Shown: positions 58,491-64,000 of the stretch, piece by piece
Layout: every line of letters begins with the position of its first letter
Numbering within the stretch: position 1 is the stretch's first letter
Source: Harmothoe impar
Lineage: Eukaryota; Annelida; Polychaeta; Phyllodocida; Polynoidae
Assembly (NCBI GenBank): GCA_947462335.1
Contig: OX381710.1
Coordinates: 23,963,772 to 24,027,771, forward strand
Length of the DNA stretch: 64,000 bases
Direction of reading: 5' to 3'
The notes under the pieces: model-generated
The model's input: only the letters and a program-made list of their open reading frames with translations
Told to the model about the DNA's origin: nothing
The model's database searches: none
Position numbers and translations under genes: made by a program

Positions 58491-61400
58491 TCAGGCGTTC
58501 CTCATCTCGTTCTTGACGCAGTGCTTGAAGATCTCCATACGTCCATCAGTCGGCAGGTTTTGCTAGAGAAATAGACAAGGACATCTTAAATGACCAGGTC
58601 ATCGGCAGTGGCTGCATTAGTAATTTGTCTAGTAATGAGTAAGGGTTGTCATGTTATATAGTTGTTAATAATACCACCTGTTAATGTCTCTTGCATTGAT
58701 TGATGTATTTAAAAACCTCAATGGAAATATCTGTACAAAATATAGGGGAAGATCAAAATCCACTATTCCCCAAAGAAAGTGCCCTTCATCACAGCACCCG
58801 AAAAAACAACCAAAAACCTACATTAGTGACAGAATTAAAAAATAAAGCGGATTCCAGATAAGCAAAGAAGAGAGAAAAGCATTTAGTCATTATATTCGTC
58901 AGCCCATAGGATGCAAAAGTAACCCGCGACAACGCATTAATAACACTGACGCGAAATAATCTTGATTCAGGACAGGAAGTGAAATCTCGCAGTGTAGGTT
59001 GTATGTATAGATGCTCAGGAAAATGTCTTCATTTCCCCACAGCAAAACATCTCTTAAGTAACCTACCATACCGTCGCAATAGAGCGCCGGTTTCAAAAGG
59101 TGCCGGTCTTCTATAAGCGCCAGGGTTTCAGACATCTTGAAAAGTTCCTTAAGCACTAACGTATAAGATCTTGAATAAGCGCATGTACCCTATGTTGTAG
59201 TTGTAGATATGCCTCATACACAATCTTGTGAGGGGAACACCAAAAGTGATCCATCCTTGTTCAGAAATAATACCCCCCCCCCCCCCCTGAAATCCCCCTA
59301 GCGCATATACTGACAACCGTGCCAGCTCTGACTTCCTATCCTGAAACGAGACTATTGTGCGTCCGGCTTTTCGCTGTAACGTATATTACTTTAGCCCACA
59401 ATTCTAAATCCAATTTGGCCAAATACAGTAGTAGAAAATTGTCGAAAACAGTTGTATGTATACTTTGTTCACTAGATACTTTAAAAGCTTCTAAAGTACT
59501 GGTGGCACAACAGGTAAAGCCCAAAAGGAATACTTTTTTTCTTGTTTTCTACTAATTCTCTTGTGTCAGAGCGTGTGTGTACGTGTGTGACGTTGAGTGG
59601 TGGTAGTCGCAGCTCGTGCATGGCTAGCTACGTACAGATGACACAAGTGGTGGACTTGTCACACAAACATGGAGACGACGAGGCACGTGCGAGAACCATA
59701 CACCATGGTGACTGGGGCCTGCTGCTGCCCACTGCTGCCCACTCTAAGGGGCAGCTCAGGGGCTGCCCCCTCCCCCTATCCCCTCACATCAACACCCAAA
59801 CACCGACACAAACCCCGGCCACAGGAATAGAGAGACGCAGAGAGAAGACCATATCAACAAGAGTTAGACCAACGTGTGCAGCAGGGTGCTGGAGAACTTG
59901 CCGGTTCTCCACCAGTGTTAGTTGGTTGTTCTATAGTAGTGTAGTAGGCAGCGCGCGGCGGGTTGGTTAGTAGTAGTAGTGGCGGTTACTACATTGACTT
60001 ATATTGACTTGATCATACTGCGACCATGACTGTCAGCAACCAACTGGTCATCTCCGACCCATGATCATGTCGGACCCGGTCATCTTAGACTGAGCGTTAC
60101 CCGAGCAGACCAAGGGCCCGAGGTGAGCAGTTCACCTGCCCGCGCTGCAGGTTCTGCTGTCACGAAGAGACCTGCTCCTGGAGGTCACAGTCGTACAGGT
60201 ATGTGGGGCGGGAGTGAACATCAAGCTGTTACGGACGGTGGCCGTTAGGTGGCAGTACAGGACAGGTGCTGGAGAACGGGGCATGCGTGGCCATCACCAT
60301 AGTTACCTGAGTAGCGGTTGGGGATCCTTAATACTTACCCTCTTCTGTAATACAGAGGGAGCCAGCGGTTAGTCAAACACCAAGCTGATTCGTCATCTAC
60401 CCACCAGAGGGCGGGAGTGGGGCGCCTGTGGCCCAATCATGGACAAATGTCGTCTGGGTTTTCCCGCCACTCCAGCACAGGCCGCGCCAACATGATACAT
60501 AGTTGATGAGGCAGTCTGAGACCAGCTTTACCCCTGTATTAGGCACCCGTTAGTAGACAGCTGTGCCATTAGTGGCCACCTCTTAACACAAGGTTAATGC
60601 AGCAGGTGTACTACCCCCACCTACCCCCACTGTCTGTGTCCAGACATTACATTGTTTTATAGATTTAACCCTTTAACGTTTAACGGTAATAAAGTGCTAT
60701 GTGACCTTGGTCGGTATGATGCGTGAATGCAGCTCTGGCGAGGCTTCTCGTTAGGGCTGCATTCATGCATCATGACGACAAGGACATCGGATATTGCGGC
60801 CATTGAGGGTATCATGATGTATCATACCCTGTGTGAGTCCGACTACTGTTTTAGACAAGGGGCTTGTTTTATGCCACATTGGGAATGGTTCTTGACAGTG
60901 GTTCAACAAACGAATCACTCATTTGTTGAAAAGCATGACATAGTGGCAAGGTCATTACATTTTTTTTTTGATGACAAAAGCAATAGACACTACATCGCTG
61001 CTCTAAGCGATATCAAGTGTACATGTATGTTAGACTGGCACAGCTTGAAGCTACACGACCAGAGCACACCAGAGGCAACATTATATCTATATGTAACAGC
61101 CACAATGTACCCATACACCAGTACTGGATTCATGGTCTTTGAAGAATAACGTTTACATAGCGACCACATAGGTTCTTACACGCTGTCCTGATTAAAAGCG
61201 TACCCAGAATAATTGGTATAACATTCTAGTTTTGTTTTGATAAATATGATATTGTGAACTACTTGATTGGACTGCAGCATATATGCAAAGTGCCTGTACT
61301 ACAATAAGGTATTGGCTTGATCCTCAGACTTGCATAAGCATGGACGCTAATATTTTAAACGCTAAGACCGGTAACAGAACGAGCACATGATACATGAGTT

Positions 61401-63017
61401 TCTACATGGCCATTCTTTTTGAGAAAAATACTTATCTGTCACAGGAGGAAAACATGTTTTTAATTTCAGAAATAATACAGATTCGAAAAAAAGAGAATTT
61501 ATGTTGTACTATGTTAATGAACAGCGCCTGCGTTTTTGTGCAAGGAAACTTTCAGTGTAGAAGAGATAAGGGGGCACGCTTGGTACTTAATTCGAATAAT
61601 AGAAAACAATTCAATAGTTATGTTTGGTCATCAGCATTGTCACAGTGTACAAGGTGGGGAGGTGGGACGGGTCCATAAGGGAACGAGACATCTTACCATA
61701 TGGAACGTTCAAGGGGGGGGGGGGGGGTTGGGGGGTGGGGTATGACATGCCACCTTGTCAAAACTATATTGTATGGTATTGTATACAACATGTGCGTCAA
61801 ATGTCCATTATGGTATACCTCAATCCTACGTACAACATAGGTTTACATGTACACAACGCATCCCTGTAATACAATGTATCGACATTAACCTAGTGGTATA
61901 AAGTAGCAGAATATGAAGAGAATAAAACCATTCATGTAATCACTCGTGGTAATAGCAAAGTCTTAGTCTCAATCTCAATTAATCTGTGGTCAAATGAGAC
62001 TCACCTTTCTAACGCTACTGAGTAGGCATTTCTACTACCTATAGTAAAATAACTACCCATATATACCTGTCCCCTTGATACCTACCTTTGTCATAACGGG
62101 TTTTACCTGTATCAGCTCCAATAAGGGTATACACAGGTGTATACAGTACATGGGGTGGGGTTATAGCTCACCTTGAAGCCCCGGTGTAAGCGGTCCCTCA
62201 TGACAGAGATAAACTCCTTATGACTGAGGTGTCCGTCCCCGTCTATGTCAAACAGTTGGAACACGGTGTGGACTAGGTGGTCGTTAAGGTTCTGCCCCGT
62301 GCACACTTTCACCGCCCGCTTGAACTCCTCTGTCAACCACACAAACATGCTGTTAGACGTACTACCACACACACAACATGGTGTACACCTCTAACCCTAA
62401 AAGGGCCTTATATGATTTGAATACATTATGCCCTTCATCGTCATGATGCATAGATGCAGCCCTGGCGAGTAACTCACCAGGGCAACATTGAAGCATCTTG
62501 TCGACCCTGATCGATTCCCGATGGGTCGTCTTGATGGCAAGCCTGTCGAGTCGAGTAGCTCGCCAGGGCTGCATGCATGCATCATGGCGACAAAGTGCAG
62601 AGAATATTGAAGCAATTTGCGGCCCTTAAAGGGCTAATGAATTCTTCTCAAGTTACGAACATCTTCATAGATTTAAGATCGAACGGCAATCATCACTAGA
62701 TCTCGCTTCCACAATAGTATTTGCTAGATCGTCTTTGTGATGTTAAGAAACTAAGCATCTCCTCTAAGGCACTAAGCTGATAAGGCTTTCCAACTAATAT
62801 ACATGTATTGAAGCTTTCCAAGATGGACTGTAATATACTGGTATGAATTTGAAAAATCGTAATGAATATCATATAGTGACTTCTATGGTGATTTAATATT
62901 TCTCTAACCTTCTGAGATGGGTCGGTCGGTAAAGGTGTACATTCTCATAGCAATAGCAAAGTCATCCAGGTTGTTCAAAAACTGGCCAAATTCTTTGAAG
63001 TCTTTGAACGAGATGCC
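58491..63017 (-). CDS. MICU: Mitochondrial calcium uptake protein, MICU2/MICU3-type, 3' part
   Basis: EF-hand regulator of the mitochondrial calcium uniporter in the intermembrane space. Coding exons seen (minus): 63017-62909, 62329-62172, 58562-58491; phases agree and sites are AG/GT (one donor is the weaker GTTAGA). They encode 112 C-terminal residues: ISFKDFKEFGQFLNNLDDF and RMYTFTDRPISE, then EEFKRAVKVCTGQNL, an EF-hand FQLFDIDGDGHLSHKEF with loop DIDGDGHLSHKE, MRDRLHRGFK, and a tail ending KHCVKNEMRNA. The DRLHRGF segment and short lysine-containing tail fit MICU3/MICU2 better than MICU1. The first EF-hand, the targeting sequence and the promoter lie beyond the right edge. The last intron is 3.6 kb. 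Confidence 0.88.
59560..60620. other. GC-richer block inside the last MICU intron
   Basis: This part of the intron is CpG- and GC-richer than its surroundings and has an open plus-strand frame (59542-59970, 142 residues) without a recognised domain. It also holds a short Cys-rich stretch near 60125-60200 followed by a gtatgt donor-like sequence. It could be an internal promoter or an unrecognised exon on the plus strand; evidence is weak. Confidence 0.25.
60665..60812. mobile_element. piggyBac-like MITE copy 7 (single core), MICU intron
   Basis: TTAACCCTTTAACG at the left; the core gatgcgtgaatgcagctctgg ... gggctgcattcatgcatcat is palindromic; it then runs gacgacaaggacatcgg and attgcggccattgaggg at the decayed right end. 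The open frame at 60727-61149 starts inside this element and is probably not a gene. Confidence 0.75.
62391..62638. mobile_element. piggyBac-like MITE copy 8 (double core), MICU intron
   Basis: Left end tctaaccctaaaagggcc, right end gcggcccttaaagggctaa. Two successive cores are visible: gatgcagccctggcgagtaa ctcaccagggc, then gtagctcgccagggctgcatgc. It starts 62 bases upstream (on the coding strand) of the EF-hand exon. Confidence 0.85.
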
Positions 63018-63065
63018 CTGAAATAGATATAATGTACATGTAGTGCTACATCTAAATGTAACGTT

Positions 63066-63311
63066 TTAACCCTTTAATGATGGCATGAGGCTTCAAGACT
63101 TCGTGCCAATTTGTTGTCATGATGCGCCAACTCAGCGCCTGCGAGTAACTCGCCGGTACTGCATGGGTGCATCATGCCGACCTTATGGGAATAGAGTCAG
63201 CATGGTGCATCAATTCAGCATTGGTGAGTTACTTGTAGGTGCTGTATGCACACACCATGACGACAAAGCGACATAGTGCATTAAAGCACTATGCTGCCCT
63301 TAAAGGGTTAA
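63066..63311. mobile_element. piggyBac-like MITE copy 9 (double core, clean ends)
   Basis: TTAACCCTTTAATGATGGCA at 63066 and cccttaaagggttaa ending at 63311; 246 bp. Near the right end, cattaaagcactatg carries the same gcattaaagcactatgcggcc signature as other members, and the left end mirrors it as a decayed copy. It lies just upstream of the MICU exon at 63017. Confidence 0.9.
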
Positions 63312-64000
63312 CTTCAAATGTATGATGTAATCTTTGTCTGAGTGTAAAAGGTACTTGGTGACCCATGTACGGTCTGCTGAGCAGGCCATTTCTAGGCACA
63401 ATATATGTATATGATAGAGGTGCACTGTGTGAGACAATTGTGTGTATTTTTTGCAACATAAAGGAATTTCCCTTGGCAAGACAATGGCGCAGATAATGAG
63501 TCCAAAGTAAGGCAATTGTCTTGTTTGAACATGGAAATGACATTCCCCTTTACAAGACAATGACTCAGATATCAAGTAAATATCATGATTTGCCCGGTTT
63601 GATTTGTCAATTAACCACCTGTGCGCCGAAAAATATCTCCCGTGACGACAGTGCAATAAATCATCTGTTCATTATATAAGAACAAAAAAGAAAAAGAATG
63701 CTGGTGATAGTTTGGCTATGAATAAGAGAGAAAATGTAGACAATAGCACAACTGTAAAACAAGGAGAAAGGTAAAGTTAATCATGGACAAAATAAATAAA
63801 ATCAAGGGCAAATGGGAAGTAAACCCAGAGCAAATAGAAAGCAATTCAAGGGCTTATGGAAAGTAAATCGAGGGCAATGTCTACATTAGCCGCATCGTGT
63901 TAGATTTAAAACATGTTCAGTCTATGTCTAAACACAAGACCTGAACATATTTAGGCATTTAGACATTATTATTGTCAACATTAGTTTAGGCGTTTAGGCA
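63312..64000. other. MICU intron or upstream sequence to the window edge
   Basis: No further MICU exon was recognised. AT-rich sequence with imperfect repeats of the type gggcaaatgggaagtaaa at about 63806-63875. Open frames on the minus strand (63289-63656) show no domain. Confidence 0.4.

Noticed and set aside
60727..61149. 140-residue frame in the MICU intron
   Set aside because: Its start lies inside a piggyBac-like MITE and the remainder shows no domain.

Overview
The window is eukaryotic, intron-rich DNA. It is most likely from a cephalochordate (amphioxus, Branchiostoma): the genes are chordate-like and compactly arranged, while introns and intergenic DNA are packed with small inverted-repeat elements, minisatellites, long G/C homopolymer runs and 'acatgtac'-rich spacer. 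The species call is inference; no taxon-specific marker was tested.

Five multi-exon genes can be assembled from conserved peptides plus GT/AG sites and matching codon phase. They are NDFIP (Nedd4-family interacting protein, minus, 25743-34293, 8 coding exons), NUDT6 (Nudix hydrolase, plus, 36878-40254, 6 coding exons), a CETN2-type centrin (minus, 42498-44915, 4 coding exons), NSDHL (sterol-4-alpha-carboxylate 3-dehydrogenase, plus, 45033-55770, 7 coding exons) and the 3' part of a MICU2/MICU3-type mitochondrial calcium uptake protein (minus, 58491-63017, 3 coding exons seen; its 5' part lies beyond the right edge). NDFIP and NUDT6 are head to head. Centrin and NSDHL are head to head with only 117 bp between start codons, as CETN2 and NSDHL are in human Xq28.

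Layout: 1-5.4 kb holds a 20-bp perfect-arm hairpin and two minisatellites that both have a 59-bp unit. 5.4-25.7 kb is a gene-poor stretch with several families of miniature inverted-repeat elements, degraded LINE reverse transcriptase pieces, tRNA-like remnants and a few GC-rich, promoter-like patches. 25.7-63 kb is the gene cluster, with further elements in almost every long intron.

The most striking non-genic signal is a dispersed family of about 12 short elements with TTAACCCTTTAAGG...CCTTAAAGGGTTAA ends and an internal ATGCATGAATGCAG...CTGCATTCATGCAT palindrome, resembling piggyBac-type MITEs. The most interesting gene-level signals are an in-frame 35-codon cassette exon and a duplicated splice donor in NDFIP, and NSDHL exon 5, which sits within 20 bp of a different inverted-repeat element on each side. 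The genes do not form one pathway (ubiquitin-ligase adaptor, Nudix hydrolase, centrosome protein, sterol synthesis enzyme, mitochondrial calcium sensor). Their linkage instead matches an ancestral chordate block whose human descendants lie near FGF genes.
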